Positions 19,847 through 28,884 are shown, counted from the first letter of the stretch. The stretch: 64,000 nt of DNA from Mycobacterium sp. NS-7484 (GCF_001953975.1 NZ_MBEJ01000028.1:124001-188000); one strand, 5' to 3'. A program made the numbers and translations. Notes: generated by a model from the letters alone, not told the origin.

Positions 19847-21467
19847 CGACGAAGCCCGTGTAGCCGGCGGCGGCAATCTCGTCACACCGGCGACGGTACT
19901 CGGGGATGCCCGCGGTGTAGCCCAGGTACATCCGCTTCTTGCCGGGCACATTGCCGCCGTTGTACCAGGAGTTGCAGCTGGGGTGCACCAGCACCGTCGG
20001 TGCGACCAGAGCCGTGGTGTGCTCGACCCATTCGGCCTGCGCCTGCGGTGTCGCCTCGATCGTGCGATACCCGCCGTCGGTGAGGTAGGCGATGCAGTCC
20101 GCGATCCACTCCACGTGTTGTTCCAGGGCCGCCACGAAGTTGGTTGCCGCCGAGGGACTTCCCGGTCCCTGGATGGTGAACAGGTTGGGGAATCCCGCCA
20201 CGGCCAGCCCCAGATAGGAGAGCGCACCCTCCTTGGACCAGTACTCCCCCAGCACCAACCCGTCACGCCCACGCACATCGATCCGGCTCAGCGCTCCGGT
20301 CATGGCGTCGAACCCGGTGGCATACACGATCACATCGAGGTCGAAATCGCCCTGTTCAGTGGAGATTCCACTGGTGGTCACCTCGCGGATACCACCCTTG
20401 CGCAGATCGACCAGGGCGACGTTGTCCCGGTTGTATGTCTCGTAGTAACCCTGGTCGATGATCGGGCGCTTGCACGCGAACGGATGGCTGGGCGTCAGGG
20501 ACGCCGCGGTGTCCGGATCGTCGACGATGCGGGCTACCGCCTGCCCGTACAACTCCGTGGCCATCCAGTTGGCGTCGATGTCGAAGAACACGTCGCCCCA
20601 GTTGAGCGCACCCATCACGCCGTGTTCGGCGACCGCGCGCTGTTTCTCCTCGGGCGTAGCGGATTTCACCGGCGGACGCACCAACATGTCCAGCAGCACC
20701 GAGAAGGCGCTGAGTCGTGCCGCCCCTACCGGATGCTCACGCTGCGCGGCACGGATCTGTGCGTAATCGGCCTTCAGCGCGTCGAGTTCACCGGGCTCGA
20801 ACGGACGCACCTGCCACGGCAGGGTGAACGCCGGCGAGCGTTGGAAGACCGTCAATTCCGCCGCTTCGCGGGCAACGACGGGGATCAACTGGACACCGGT
20901 GGAGCCGGTGCCGATCACCCCGACCCGCTTGCCTGTCAAATCGACGCCGTCGCGAGGCCAGCGGCTGGTGTACAGCGAGGTTCCGCCGAACCGGTTCATC
21001 CCGGGGATGTCGGGTTCCAGTGGCACGGACAGGATTCCGGTGGCCGCCACCACGAACCGGGTGTGCAGTGTCTGACCGGCCGCCGTCGACACCGCCCACT
21101 GCGCGCGGCCATCGTCGAAGGCCATCGCGACGACCTCGGTGCCGAACTCGATGTCGCGGCGCAGGTCGAGTCGATCGGCGACGAAGTTGAGGTAGGCCTC
21201 GATCTCGGGTTGGGCCGGCATGGTCTCGGTCCAGACCCACTCCTGCTGGATCTCGTCGCTGAAGCTGTAGGAGTATTCGATGCTCTCGATGTCGCAGCGC
21301 GCGCCCGGGTATCTGTTGACCAGCCAGGTACCGCCGACGGCGTCGGCCTTCTCCAGCACCCGCACCCGTAGGCCGAGTTCACGTAGCCGGTGTAATGCGT
21401 ACAGGCCGGAGAATCCGGCGCCGACGACTACGACGTCAAAGTCGACGTCGGAGTCGTGGGCGCTCAT
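19839..21467 (-). CDS. FAD-containing monooxygenase, Baeyer-Villiger type (variant fingerprint)
   Basis: A 542-residue class B flavoprotein with two Rossmann motifs, VVVGAGFSGLYALHRL (FAD) and VGVIGTGSTGVQLIPVV (NADPH). The BVMO fingerprint FxGxxxHxxxW appears as FGGTSLYTSRWP with Tyr in place of His. Other cyclohexanone-monooxygenase-like parts are GGTWLVNRYPGARCDIES and VYATGFDAMTGAL. BVMOs insert oxygen next to a ketone to give an ester or lactone. ATG 21467 overlaps the upstream epimerase stop as ATGA, and the downstream hydrolase start overlaps its stop, so epimerase, BVMO and hydrolase form one operon. Confidence 0.88.
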   Translation of the reverse strand: MSAHDSDVDFDVVVVGAGFSGLYALHRLRELGLRVRVLEKADAVGGTWLVNRYPGARCDIESIEYSYSFSDEIQQEWVWTETMPAQPEIEAYLNFVADRLDLRRDIEFGTEVVAMAFDDGRAQWAVSTAAGQTLHTRFVVAATGILSVPLEPDIPGMNRFGGTSLYTSRWPRDGVDLTGKRVGVIGTGSTGVQLIPVVAREAAELTVFQRSPAFTLPWQVRPFEPGELDALKADYAQIRAAQREHPVGAARLSAFSVLLDMLVRPPVKSATPEEKQRAVAEHGVMGALNWGDVFFDIDANWMATELYGQAVARIVDDPDTAASLTPSHPFACKRPIIDQGYYETYNRDNVALVDLRKGGIREVTTSGISTEQGDFDLDVIVYATGFDAMTGALSRIDVRGRDGLVLGEYWSKEGALSYLGLAVAGFPNLFTIQGPGSPSAATNFVAALEQHVEWIADCIAYLTDGGYRTIEATPQAQAEWVEHTTALVAPTVLVHPSCNSWYNGGNVPGKKRMYLGYTAGIPEYRRRCDEIAAAGYTGFVVA

Positions 21468-22483
21468 AGATCGATGACCTTCTCGTCGCGACTCTTGCGC
21501 TCGACATAGAACTCGGCCGCACGCGCGATGAACTCGGCAGTCGGCTCCGGCTTCCAGCCCAGGTCGCGGGTCGCCTTGCCGTGGTCGGCCGGCGACGTCA
21601 GCCATATCAGCCGCACCGCGGTGAGATTCATCGGAAAATCGGTGCCGAACAACCGGTTCGACAGGCCGGCCAACCAGCCCAGCGCATACATCGGCGCCAT
21701 CGGAATCCCGAACTTCGGCGGCCGTGCGCCCACGGCCCGTGCCGCGGTGGTGAACATCTCCCGCTGGGACATGTAGCCCTCGGACACGATGTACCGTTCA
21801 CCGATCCGCCCGTGCTCGGCGGCCCGGATGAGCGCATCGGCGGCATCATCGATGCCGACCACCTCGGAGCCGACACCCCGGATGTACACCGGCATCTTGC
21901 CGAAGGCGGCCATGGCCACCAGCGCCCCCTGTCTGGGCTGCCAGTCGGGCGGACCGTAGGGGTTGGACACACACATCGCCACTGCCGGCAGCCCGCGCTC
22001 ACGGGCATAGGACAGCACGAGGTCCTCGGCTTGGCGGCGGGATTCGATGTAGGGCCCGCCTTTACCGGCCCAGTTGAACGGGGTGTCCTCGTCGACGATG
22101 GCGCCGTCGTTCCCGATCGCGATGGTTCCGATGGTGCTGAGAAACACGAAGCGCTGCAGGTCCGCGTCCACCGCGACATCAAGGACGTTACGCAGACCCT
22201 CGACGTTGGTCGAGAACAGCGGCGCCGGGTCGGCCAGATGGGCCCGGGTGTCGACGACGCAATAGAAGACCACGTCGCGGTCCGCCATGGCCGCGGCCAC
22301 CGCTTCGGTGTCGAAGATATCGCCGTAGCAGCGTTCCAGCTCGAGACCGTCGATGCCCTTGGTCGAGCTACTGCGACGCAGCAGGACCCGCACATCGTCG
22401 CCACGCTCGACGAGTTGGCGGGTCACGCAGGCACCCACATTTCCGCTGGCACCCATGACGAGCACTTTCCGCCGGCGATCCAT
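21464..22483 (-). CDS. NAD-dependent epimerase/dehydratase (3-beta-HSD-like extended SDR)
   Basis: A 339-residue extended SDR: KVLVMGASGNVGACVTRQL binds NAD(P), with FLSTIGTIAIG and the segment GGPYIESRRQAEDLVL where the catalytic YxxxK should be. Here the lysine position is Arg (Y-I-E-S-R), so classic catalysis may be altered. Other typical parts are VSNPYGPPDWQPRQG and SEGYMSQREMF. Substrates of relatives are steroid alcohols, dihydroflavonols or sugar nucleotides. Start ATG 22483 with GGAG upstream. It heads the BVMO/hydrolase operon and shares the gap that holds operator copy 3 with the divergent LLM gene. Confidence 0.85.
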   Translation of the reverse strand: MDRRRKVLVMGASGNVGACVTRQLVERGDDVRVLLRRSSSTKGIDGLELERCYGDIFDTEAVAAAMADRDVVFYCVVDTRAHLADPAPLFSTNVEGLRNVLDVAVDADLQRFVFLSTIGTIAIGNDGAIVDEDTPFNWAGKGGPYIESRRQAEDLVLSYARERGLPAVAMCVSNPYGPPDWQPRQGALVAMAAFGKMPVYIRGVGSEVVGIDDAADALIRAAEHGRIGERYIVSEGYMSQREMFTTAARAVGARPPKFGIPMAPMYALGWLAGLSNRLFGTDFPMNLTAVRLIWLTSPADHGKATRDLGWKPEPTAEFIARAAEFYVERKSRDEKVIDL

Positions 22484-22520
22484 CGCAACTCCATCCCGTC
22501 TGACGATCGGCTATGAATGT

Positions 22521-22539
22521 TACGGTAATGCTTTCAGTA
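22521..22539. promoter_or_regulatory. Shared 19-bp operator, copy 3
   Basis: TACGGTAATGCTTTCAGTA. It lies between the divergent epimerase (start 22483, 37 bp away) and the LLM gene (start 22562, 22 bp away). One mismatch in each arm to TACTGT-N7-ACAGTA. Confidence 0.55.
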
Positions 22540-22561
22540 TGGTGCCGGAACCGGGAGATCG

Positions 22562-23512
22562 ATGAAGTACACCCTGGAGTATTCCAGCGAACTACCCACT
22601 GCACCTGACGATTTCCTGCGGCCGGAGGTGATCCGGGCAGTTGCCACCGGCGCCGAAGCCGCGGGATTCTCGGCGGTGGCCCTGAGCGAACACCCCGCTC
22701 CGTCGGTCAAGTGGCGCAGCAACGGCGGCCACAACACACTCGATCCGATCGCCGCGCTGAGCTTCATGGCGGCGGCCACCTCGCAGATCCGGTTGATGAC
22801 CAACCTGTATGTACTGCCGTTCCGTAATCCGTACCTGTCAGCCAAGGCGCTGGGCAGTCTGGACCTCGTCTCCGGCGGCCGGTTGATCGCCGGTGTCGGC
22901 GCGGGCTATCTGAGATCCGAGTTCGCCGCCGTCGGGGTGAGTCTGGACCGTCGCGCCGAGTTGCTCGACGAGGCGCTGGCCGCGTTACGCGCCATTTGGA
23001 CCACCCCCGAAATACCGGTCACCGGTGCAGATTTCGCCGCGGTCGGTGAGCTCTGGCTCCAACGCCCGACGCAGCGGCCACATCCACCGATCTGGATCGG
23101 CGGAAACGGTAATGCGGCGATCCGACGGGTGGTCGAGCACGGTGATGGATGGATGCCGATCATCGCGGCCAAAGGGATGGCCTCGACGATGCGCACCACG
23201 GCCATCGAGAACTCCGACCAGTTCGCCTCCGCGGTACGCCATCTTCACGAACGGCTCGCCGACGCCGGCCGCGATCCGCGCTCGGTCGATATCCAGGTGG
23301 TCTGCCCACCCGTCGACCTGGACGACGACGCGTCGCTGCGCCACGCCCGGCAGACGTTGGCCGACCTCGCGGGCCACGGTGCCACCTGGGCGGTTGTGCA
23401 CGTCGACGGCAGCAGCCCGGAAGCCGCACTCGACTACATCACGACCTTCGGTGAGGTGATGGGTTTCAGTGCCGGATCGGACGCCTCGAGCTCACGGATC
23501 AAGCCGTCTTGA
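22562..23512 (+). CDS. LLM-class F420-dependent oxidoreductase (TIGR03619-like)
   Basis: A 316-residue luciferase-like protein: GFSAVALSEHPAPSVKW, IRLMTNLYVLPFRNPYLSAK, GRLIAGVGAGYLRSEFAAVG and HPPIWIGGNGNAAIRRV followed by DGWMPI, as in the F420-dependent TIGR03619 group. It would carry out a hydride transfer or flavin/F420 oxidation of an unknown substrate. ATG 22562 follows CCGGGAGAT. Operator copy 3 lies 22 bp upstream. The 3' end overlaps the convergent SnoaL-like gene by 14 bp. Confidence 0.88.
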   Translation: MKYTLEYSSELPTAPDDFLRPEVIRAVATGAEAAGFSAVALSEHPAPSVKWRSNGGHNTLDPIAALSFMAAATSQIRLMTNLYVLPFRNPYLSAKALGSLDLVSGGRLIAGVGAGYLRSEFAAVGVSLDRRAELLDEALAALRAIWTTPEIPVTGADFAAVGELWLQRPTQRPHPPIWIGGNGNAAIRRVVEHGDGWMPIIAAKGMASTMRTTAIENSDQFASAVRHLHERLADAGRDPRSVDIQVVCPPVDLDDDASLRHARQTLADLAGHGATWAVVHVDGSSPEAALDYITTFGEVMGFSAGSDASSSRIKPS

Positions 23513-23933
23513 ACTTCAACAGTGTCCGGGTCAGGTGCAGGCTGGTGATCTGCCAACTGCCACCGCGCTTTTCGTAGGTCTCGTGGTAGTGGCCGGCGCC
23601 GTGCAATTCGTTACCATCGGCGAAGAACAACATGTCCTCCATGGCCCAGATGCCCGTCGCCGTGGTGTCCGAGGTCAAGGTGATCTCCGGGGTGTGGCAG
23701 TGGTGCACCGTTGCCGCGTGCTCGACCCCACCCCAGACCACTGGGAAGAACTCGTCGAAACCGTTCAGTGGCGGGGCGGTCTGCGGATCGGCACCGCCGG
23801 TCGACACCGCCATGTCCAGCGTGACCACGACATCCTCGGCGAACAGGGCACGCCAGGCGTCAATGTCCTTGGTGTCCAGAAACCGGCAGTAGCGGGCCTT
23901 GAGCTGCTTGATCGCCTCGATGTCGTCGGACAT
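23499..23933 (-). CDS. SnoaL-like (NTF2-fold) protein
   Basis: A 144-residue protein with the SnoaL_4 layout: EAIKQLKARYCRFLDTKDI, WRALFAEDVVVTLDM, HHCHTPEITLTSDTTATGIW, GAGHYHETYEKRGGSWQI. Related proteins accompany ring-hydroxylating oxygenases or act as dehydratases/isomerases. Start ATG 23933, with a GAGGAG-type site upstream. It is divergent from the Rieske oxygenase gene, with operator copy 4 in the gap. Confidence 0.85.
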   Translation of the reverse strand: MSDDIEAIKQLKARYCRFLDTKDIDAWRALFAEDVVVTLDMAVSTGGADPQTAPPLNGFDEFFPVVWGGVEHAATVHHCHTPEITLTSDTTATGIWAMEDMLFFADGNELHGAGHYHETYEKRGGSWQITSLHLTRTLLKFKTA

Positions 23934-23991
23934 GTATTCCTCCTCGAATCCGGCGGCCGCGCACGCTGCCGCTTCCCTGTGCAGTAACCAC

Positions 23992-24010
23992 TACTGTAAT
24001 GTCTTCCGTA
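23992..24010. promoter_or_regulatory. Shared 19-bp operator, copy 4
   Basis: TACTGTAATGTCTTCCGTA. It lies between the SnoaL-like gene (start 23933) and the Rieske oxygenase (start GTG 24047, 36 bp away). The left arm is the full consensus. Confidence 0.6.
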
Positions 24011-24046
24011 ACGTTGACGCGAGCGGGGGAAGAGGAGGCATCGGCC

Positions 24047-25060
24047 GTGAAAGTGCCGTTCACCTGGAAAGTCACTGGCTGGTTCATGATCGGCTGGTCA
24101 GCCGATCATGAGGTCGGTGACGTCAAAGCGCTGAAGTACTTCGGCGAGGACCTCGCCGCCTACCGCGACGAGGCCGGCGAACTCCACGTGCTGGAGGCCC
24201 ACTGCAAGCATCTGGGCGCTCACATCGGCCACGGCGGCAAGGTGGTCGGCGATTGCGTCGAGTGCCCGTTCCACGGCTGGCGCTGGGGGCCCGAGGGCAA
24301 CAACACCTACATTCCCTACCAACCGGACAAGCCAAACCGTGGCCTGCGACTGCGGTCCTACCCGGTCAAGGAACAGTACGGCTGCATCTTCATGTGGTAT
24401 CAGCCCGAGGGCAAGCCGCCACAGTGGGAGCTGCCCGACATCTTCCACAAGTTCCCGCAGTTCGAGACCGATCCGGATGCGTATTACCGGCCGTATCCGG
24501 AGTTCTCCAGCCGGGCCGACGCCATCCCGGTGCACCCGCAGATCGTGGCCGAAAACGGCCCGGACAGTTCGCATTTCCGCTATGTACATGGCGCCACGGT
24601 GACACCGGTGTGCCTGCACTGGGAACACGTCGACGAAGAATGGCGGTTTTTGACCGGATGGCCCGACGCCCGCAGTGACGACCCGGACAAGATGGCGCTG
24701 CGCATCCACAGCCACTTCTCCGGGCTCGGGTTCGCCATGAGCGCGTTCGAGGGTTCGTCCAACCACCGGTTGATCTTCGCCTGCACCCCGGTCGATGACG
24801 AGGTCTCGGACATGTTCTATTCGATCTGGTGGCCGAAACTTCCGGGTGAGACCTCCGACATCCCACCCGAGCAGGTGCGCAAGCAGGTCGAGAAACAGTT
24901 CCTGAAAACGGTCTGGGAGGACTGCGACATCTGGCGTTATCAGAAGTACGTGGAGCATCCGCCGCTGGCCAAGATCGATGCGAAACCGTATATGGCGATG
25001 CGTAAGTGGGCCACCCAGTTCTACGAGGTGCCCGCCGACGACCCCGTCGTCCACGCATGA
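24047..25060 (+). CDS. Rieske non-heme iron oxygenase, KshA-like
   Basis: A 337-residue terminal oxygenase. The Rieske [2Fe-2S] site is C53-x-H55 (EAHCKHLGAHI) and C73-x2-H76 (ECPFHGWRW); the catalytic iron site is ENGPDSSHFRYVHG, with the usual Asp and HxxxxH ligands. Overall it resembles the oxygenase of 3-ketosteroid 9-alpha-hydroxylase (KshA) but is shorter than the approximately 386 residues of M. tuberculosis KshA. It needs a reductase that is not in the window. The frame opens with an ATG at 23999 that lies within the operator; GTG 24047 behind GGAGG is the better start. Its stop overlaps the isochorismatase-like start (ATGA). Confidence 0.9.
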   Translation: MKVPFTWKVTGWFMIGWSADHEVGDVKALKYFGEDLAAYRDEAGELHVLEAHCKHLGAHIGHGGKVVGDCVECPFHGWRWGPEGNNTYIPYQPDKPNRGLRLRSYPVKEQYGCIFMWYQPEGKPPQWELPDIFHKFPQFETDPDAYYRPYPEFSSRADAIPVHPQIVAENGPDSSHFRYVHGATVTPVCLHWEHVDEEWRFLTGWPDARSDDPDKMALRIHSHFSGLGFAMSAFEGSSNHRLIFACTPVDDEVSDMFYSIWWPKLPGETSDIPPEQVRKQVEKQFLKTVWEDCDIWRYQKYVEHPPLAKIDAKPYMAMRKWATQFYEVPADDPVVHA

Positions 25061-25674
25061 AACCCGAGCTGGAGGACCTCGTCGCGCCCGGGCACACCGC
25101 GATCGTCACCCAGGAATGCCAAGGCGCGGTCGTCGGCCCCGACGCCGGTCTGGCCGCCCTGGCCGATGAGGCCCGCCGGCAGGCATTACCCAACATCGGC
25201 CGGCTGCTTCCGGTGGCACGCGCGGCGTCGGTGAACGTGGTGCACTGCCTGGTGCAGCGTCGTCCCGACGGGCTCGGCTCCAACCACAACGCCAAGATCT
25301 TCGCGATCGGCCGCAGCGATGTCGGCATCACGCCCGGCAGCCCCGGTGCCTCCCTGCTACCCGAATTCGGCCCGGAGCCAGACGATCTGGTGCTGTCCCG
25401 CTGGCACGGGCTGGGGCCCATGGGCGGCACCGACCTCGATGCGATCCTGCGCAACCTCGGGGTGAGCACCATCGTGGCGGTGGGTGTCTCAGTGAACATC
25501 GCGATCACCAACTTGGTGATGGACGCGGTCAACGCCGGATACCGTGTGGTGCTACCGCGTGACGCCGTGGCCGGAATCCCGACGGCCTATGCCGACGCGG
25601 TCATCGACAACACGCTGTCCCTACTGGCCACCGTCACCACCACCGACCACTTGCTGCGCGCCTGGCAGCGCTGA
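25057..25674 (+). CDS. Isochorismatase-fold protein lacking the catalytic cysteine
   Basis: A 205-residue protein of the isochorismatase/cysteine hydrolase fold: HTAIVTQECQGAVVGPDAG, IGRLLPVARAASVNVVHC and VGVSVNIAITNLVMDAVN. In active members the segment GVxTNxCV holds the nucleophilic Cys; here it reads GVSVNIAI, with Ala at that place, and the other triad positions also look changed (TQE, RWH). So hydrolase activity is doubtful; it may be a binding or repurposed protein. The ATG at 25057 overlaps the Rieske stop, so it is strictly coupled to the oxygenase. The acyl-CoA synthetase follows 27 bp later. Confidence 0.82.
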   Translation: MKPELEDLVAPGHTAIVTQECQGAVVGPDAGLAALADEARRQALPNIGRLLPVARAASVNVVHCLVQRRPDGLGSNHNAKIFAIGRSDVGITPGSPGASLLPEFGPEPDDLVLSRWHGLGPMGGTDLDAILRNLGVSTIVAVGVSVNIAITNLVMDAVNAGYRVVLPRDAVAGIPTAYADAVIDNTLSLLATVTTTDHLLRAWQR

Positions 25675-25701
25675 GACCCCCACTCCAGAGGAGAAACCCC
25701 C

Positions 25702-27348
25702 GTGCAGTTCACCGTCCCGGCCGTCGTCGAAGCCGTTGCCGCCACCATCGGCGACCGTCCGCTGATCGTCCAGGGCGAGCGTCGACTCACCTACCGTCAG
25801 GTGCTGGACCGATCGAATCGCCTGGCGGCATACCTGCATTCACGCGGCCTGGGCGTGCAGACCGAACGAGGCGACTTGGCCGGGCACGAAGTAGGGCAGG
25901 ACCTGCTGGGCATCTACGCCCACAACGGGCCGGAATACGTGGAGTCGATGCTCGGCGCCTTCCGGGCCAGGGTGGCCCCGTTCAACGTGAACTACCGCTA
26001 CGTGAAGAACGAACTGCAGTACCTGCTCGACGATTCCGGGGCGAGCGCACTGGTCTACCACGCCACCTTCGCCCCGCGCGTGGCAGAGATCCGTTCCGAA
26101 CTGCCCCAGCTTCGCGTATTGATCCAGATCGCCGACGATTCCGGCAACGAACTGCTCGACGGCGCGGTGGACTACGAGTCCATCGTGGCCGATACCTCGA
26201 CGCCGGCGGTGGCCCCAGTCGAACCCAGTCCGGACGACCTTTACGTGCTCTACACCGGCGGCACGACCGGCATGCCGAAAGGCGTGTTGTGGCGTCAGCA
26301 CGACATCTTCATGACCGCCTTCGGTGGCCGCAACATGATGACCGGCGCCAAGGCCGAATCGACCGAGGAGATCGCCACCCGCGCGGGCGAGAATCCCGGG
26401 ACGAAGCTGATGATCCTGCCTCCGCTGATCCACGGCGCGGCCCAGTGGGCCGCCATGACGGCCATCACGACGGGTCAGACGCTCGTATTCCCCAGTGTGG
26501 TGGACCGATTCGACGCCGAGGACGTGGTGCGCACCATCGAGCGCGAGCAGGTTCTGGTGGCGACGGTCGTTGGTGACGCGATGGCGCGACCGTTGGTCGC
26601 CGCCATCGAAGGCGGTGTCGCCGATGTCTCCTCGCTCGCGGTCGTCGCCAACGGCGGTGCCCAACTCACGCCCTACGTCAAGCAGCAGTTGATCGATTCG
26701 AAGCCCAACCTGATGGTCGTCGACGGCGTCGGCTCATCGGAGACCGGCGCACAGATGAGCCATATGTCGGCACCGGGCGCCGTCTCGACCGGAACGTTCA
26801 ATGCCGGGCCCGATACCTGTGTGGTCACCGAGGATTTCACCGCGGTGCTGGCTCCCGGCCACGACGGGTTGGGTTGGCTGGCCCAGCGCGGCTACGTGCC
26901 ACTGGGTTACAAGGGCGACGCCGCCAAGACTGCGGCGACGTTCCCGGTGATCGACGGCGTACGCTATGCGACTCCGGGCGACCGGGCCCGCCACCTGGAC
27001 AGCGGCGCGATCGAACTACTCGGCCGGGACTCGGTGACCATCAACTCCGGTGGCGAGAAGATCTTCGCCGAAGAGGTCGAGTCGGCGATCGCTTCCCACC
27101 CCGCGGTCAGCGACGTGGTGGTGGCCGGCCGTCCCAGTGAACGCTGGGGGCAGGAGGTGGTGGCGGTCGTGTCGCTCGTCGACGGGACCGCTGCCGACGC
27201 CGACGAGCTGATCCGGCACGCCGAGTCCTCGATCGCCCGCTACAAGCTCCCCAAGGCTGTGGTGTTCCGGCCGCGGATCGAACGCAGCCCGGCCGGTAAG
27301 GCCGACTACCGCTGGGCCCGCGAGCAGGCGGTCAGCGAAACTTCTTGA
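25702..27348 (+). CDS. Acyl-CoA synthetase (FadD19-like AMP-dependent ligase)
   Basis: A 548-residue acyl-adenylate-forming enzyme. The ATP loop is YVLYTGGTTGMPKGVLWRQ, the adenine site is VVDGVGSSETGAQ, the hinge region is IELLGRDSVTINSGGEKIF and the catalytic C-terminal lysine lies in SPAGKADYRWA. Length and local motifs resemble FadD19-type ligases that activate carboxylated isoprenoid or steroid side chains, but the true acid is unknown. It starts at GTG 25702 behind GAGGAGA and is the third gene of the Rieske operon. It ends 17 bp inside the convergent aldehyde dehydrogenase gene. Confidence 0.9.
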   Translation: MQFTVPAVVEAVAATIGDRPLIVQGERRLTYRQVLDRSNRLAAYLHSRGLGVQTERGDLAGHEVGQDLLGIYAHNGPEYVESMLGAFRARVAPFNVNYRYVKNELQYLLDDSGASALVYHATFAPRVAEIRSELPQLRVLIQIADDSGNELLDGAVDYESIVADTSTPAVAPVEPSPDDLYVLYTGGTTGMPKGVLWRQHDIFMTAFGGRNMMTGAKAESTEEIATRAGENPGTKLMILPPLIHGAAQWAAMTAITTGQTLVFPSVVDRFDAEDVVRTIEREQVLVATVVGDAMARPLVAAIEGGVADVSSLAVVANGGAQLTPYVKQQLIDSKPNLMVVDGVGSSETGAQMSHMSAPGAVSTGTFNAGPDTCVVTEDFTAVLAPGHDGLGWLAQRGYVPLGYKGDAAKTAATFPVIDGVRYATPGDRARHLDSGAIELLGRDSVTINSGGEKIFAEEVESAIASHPAVSDVVVAGRPSERWGQEVVAVVSLVDGTAADADELIRHAESSIARYKLPKAVVFRPRIERSPAGKADYRWAREQAVSETS

Positions 27349-28819
27349 GCCGCGCGGCAGTCCGGTTGCGGGCTCGGCGCAGGCTGAGATCAGCGCTGAC
27401 CCGCATCGAACCGGTGAACGGCCACGCCGCCCGCCCGGTGATGCTGAACGGCAGGTCGCTGCCGACCACCGTGCGGTAGTGGCTGAACGCGTCGAAACCG
27501 GCCTTCCCGTGGTAAGCACCTGTGCCGCTGCGTCCCACGCCACCGAACGGGGCGCTCGCCGGGATCATATGTGCAGCAAAGTCATTGCGGGCGACTCCGC
27601 CACTGCGGGTGTGGCTGACGAAGCGCCGGAAGTCGGCGTCGTCCGGGCCGAACCAGTACGCCACCAACGGCGACGGGTTGGCGTTGATGTGGTCGACAGC
27701 CTCATCGAGGTGGGAGTAACCGCGCACCGCGAGCACCGGCCCGAACACCTCTTCGGTGGCGAGCTTCATCCGGTCGTCGACGTCGCGCACGATGGTCGGG
27801 GCGATCTTGCGCGACGCCGGATCCGGAAGCACCTCCCCTGCCGGGATGACGGCATCGACCCGGGCACCGTGGGCACGGGCGTCGGCGATGAGGTCCACCA
27901 CACGGTCGAAGTTGGACTGGTTCACCGAGGAGCAGTAGTCGGGATTGCCGACGATGCTCGGGAACATGGCGGCCAGCGTCTTACGCGCCTCTGCGACAAA
28001 CCGGTCCACCTGTCCCTCGGGTACGAACACATAGTCCGGGCATACACACACCTGACCACCGTTGACCATGCGGCCCTGGGCAATTCGGCTCGCCGCCCGT
28101 TCGATGTCGGCACCAGGTGCCACGACAACCGGGTTCTTGCCACCCAGTTCCAGCGTCACCGGAACCAGGTGGTCGGCAGCCGCGCGGGCCACCAGCGCGC
28201 CGATCGACGGCGAGCCCGTGAAGAACAGGTGGTCGAACGGCAGGCCGGCGAATTCGGCGGCCACCTCCGGTCCGCCGGTCACCACCTGCAATTCGGTCGC
28301 ATCGAAATATCGTGGCGCGGTCTCGGCCATCAACTCCGCGGTGCGCCCGGTGACCTCCGACATCTTGATCATCACCCGGTTGCCGGCGGCGAACGCCGCG
28401 GCTGCGGGCAGCACCGTCAACTGGATCGGGAAGTTCCACGGGCCGATCACCCCGATCACCCCGAGCGGGCTGGGCAGCACCTCGGCCCGCAACCCGGCGA
28501 ACCGGGCGGCGCGCATCAGCTTGGTGGCGCGCATCCATTGGGGCACATGGGCCCTGGTGTGTTCGATGACCGACAACATGCCCAGGATCTCGGCGAAGAA
28601 TGCCGCCGACCGCGACCGCGATCCGTAGTCGGCCGCGGTGGCCGCCACGAAGTCCTCGGAGTTGTCCAGCACCATCGCGAGCAACCGGTCGATGCGGTTG
28701 CGACGCAACCCGACATCGGGCGGACCGTCGGCGATGAATGAACGACGCTGGGCAGCCAGCAGCTCATCCAGCCCGTCACGCTGCGGTTGCACCGCTGCCC
28801 GCTCGTCGATCGCACTCAT
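27332..28819 (-). CDS. Aldehyde dehydrogenase, coniferyl-aldehyde dehydrogenase-like
   Basis: A 495-residue ALDH. The N-terminal half has IGVIGPWNFPIQLTVLPAAA (cofactor site) and FTGSPSIGALVARAA; the general base Glu is in TLELGGKNPVVV and the nucleophile Cys in NGGQVCVCPDYVFVP. The long C-terminal tail (GRAAWPFTGSMRVSAD) and SAPFGGVGRSGTGAYHG are typical of the CalB/coniferyl-aldehyde branch, which oxidises aromatic or long-chain aldehydes with NAD(P). The frame is open far upstream, but ATG 28819 is the likely start. Operator copy 5 lies 46 bp upstream. Confidence 0.88.
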   Translation of the reverse strand: MSAIDERAAVQPQRDGLDELLAAQRRSFIADGPPDVGLRRNRIDRLLAMVLDNSEDFVAATAADYGSRSRSAAFFAEILGMLSVIEHTRAHVPQWMRATKLMRAARFAGLRAEVLPSPLGVIGVIGPWNFPIQLTVLPAAAAFAAGNRVMIKMSEVTGRTAELMAETAPRYFDATELQVVTGGPEVAAEFAGLPFDHLFFTGSPSIGALVARAAADHLVPVTLELGGKNPVVVAPGADIERAASRIAQGRMVNGGQVCVCPDYVFVPEGQVDRFVAEARKTLAAMFPSIVGNPDYCSSVNQSNFDRVVDLIADARAHGARVDAVIPAGEVLPDPASRKIAPTIVRDVDDRMKLATEEVFGPVLAVRGYSHLDEAVDHINANPSPLVAYWFGPDDADFRRFVSHTRSGGVARNDFAAHMIPASAPFGGVGRSGTGAYHGKAGFDAFSHYRTVVGSDLPFSITGRAAWPFTGSMRVSADLSLRRARNRTAARLKKFR

Positions 28820-28865
28820 CGATTCCGTCCCTTCGCCAGGCACGCTTCTGCGTACCGAAGGCCCC

Positions 28866-28884
28866 TCCGGTAAGGCTAACGGTA
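28866..28884. promoter_or_regulatory. Shared 19-bp operator, copy 5
   Basis: TCCGGTAAGGCTAACGGTA, upstream of the aldehyde dehydrogenase (start 28819). Two mismatches in the left arm and one in the right against TACTGT-N7-ACAGTA, but spacing and distance to the start fit. Copy 6 in the same divergent gap serves the other side. Confidence 0.5.

Noticed and set aside
19847..20278. N-terminal extension of the alpha/beta hydrolase frame upstream to 20278
   Set aside because: That part lies inside the BVMO gene and is rich in Arg, Pro and Ser, as expected from a shifted frame.
24047..27348. The Rieske/FadD19-like genes as the known cholesterol catabolic (KstR) cluster
   Set aside because: No kstD, hsaA-D, mce4, cyp125, ltp2 set or KstR-type operator was seen, and the shared motif here is different.
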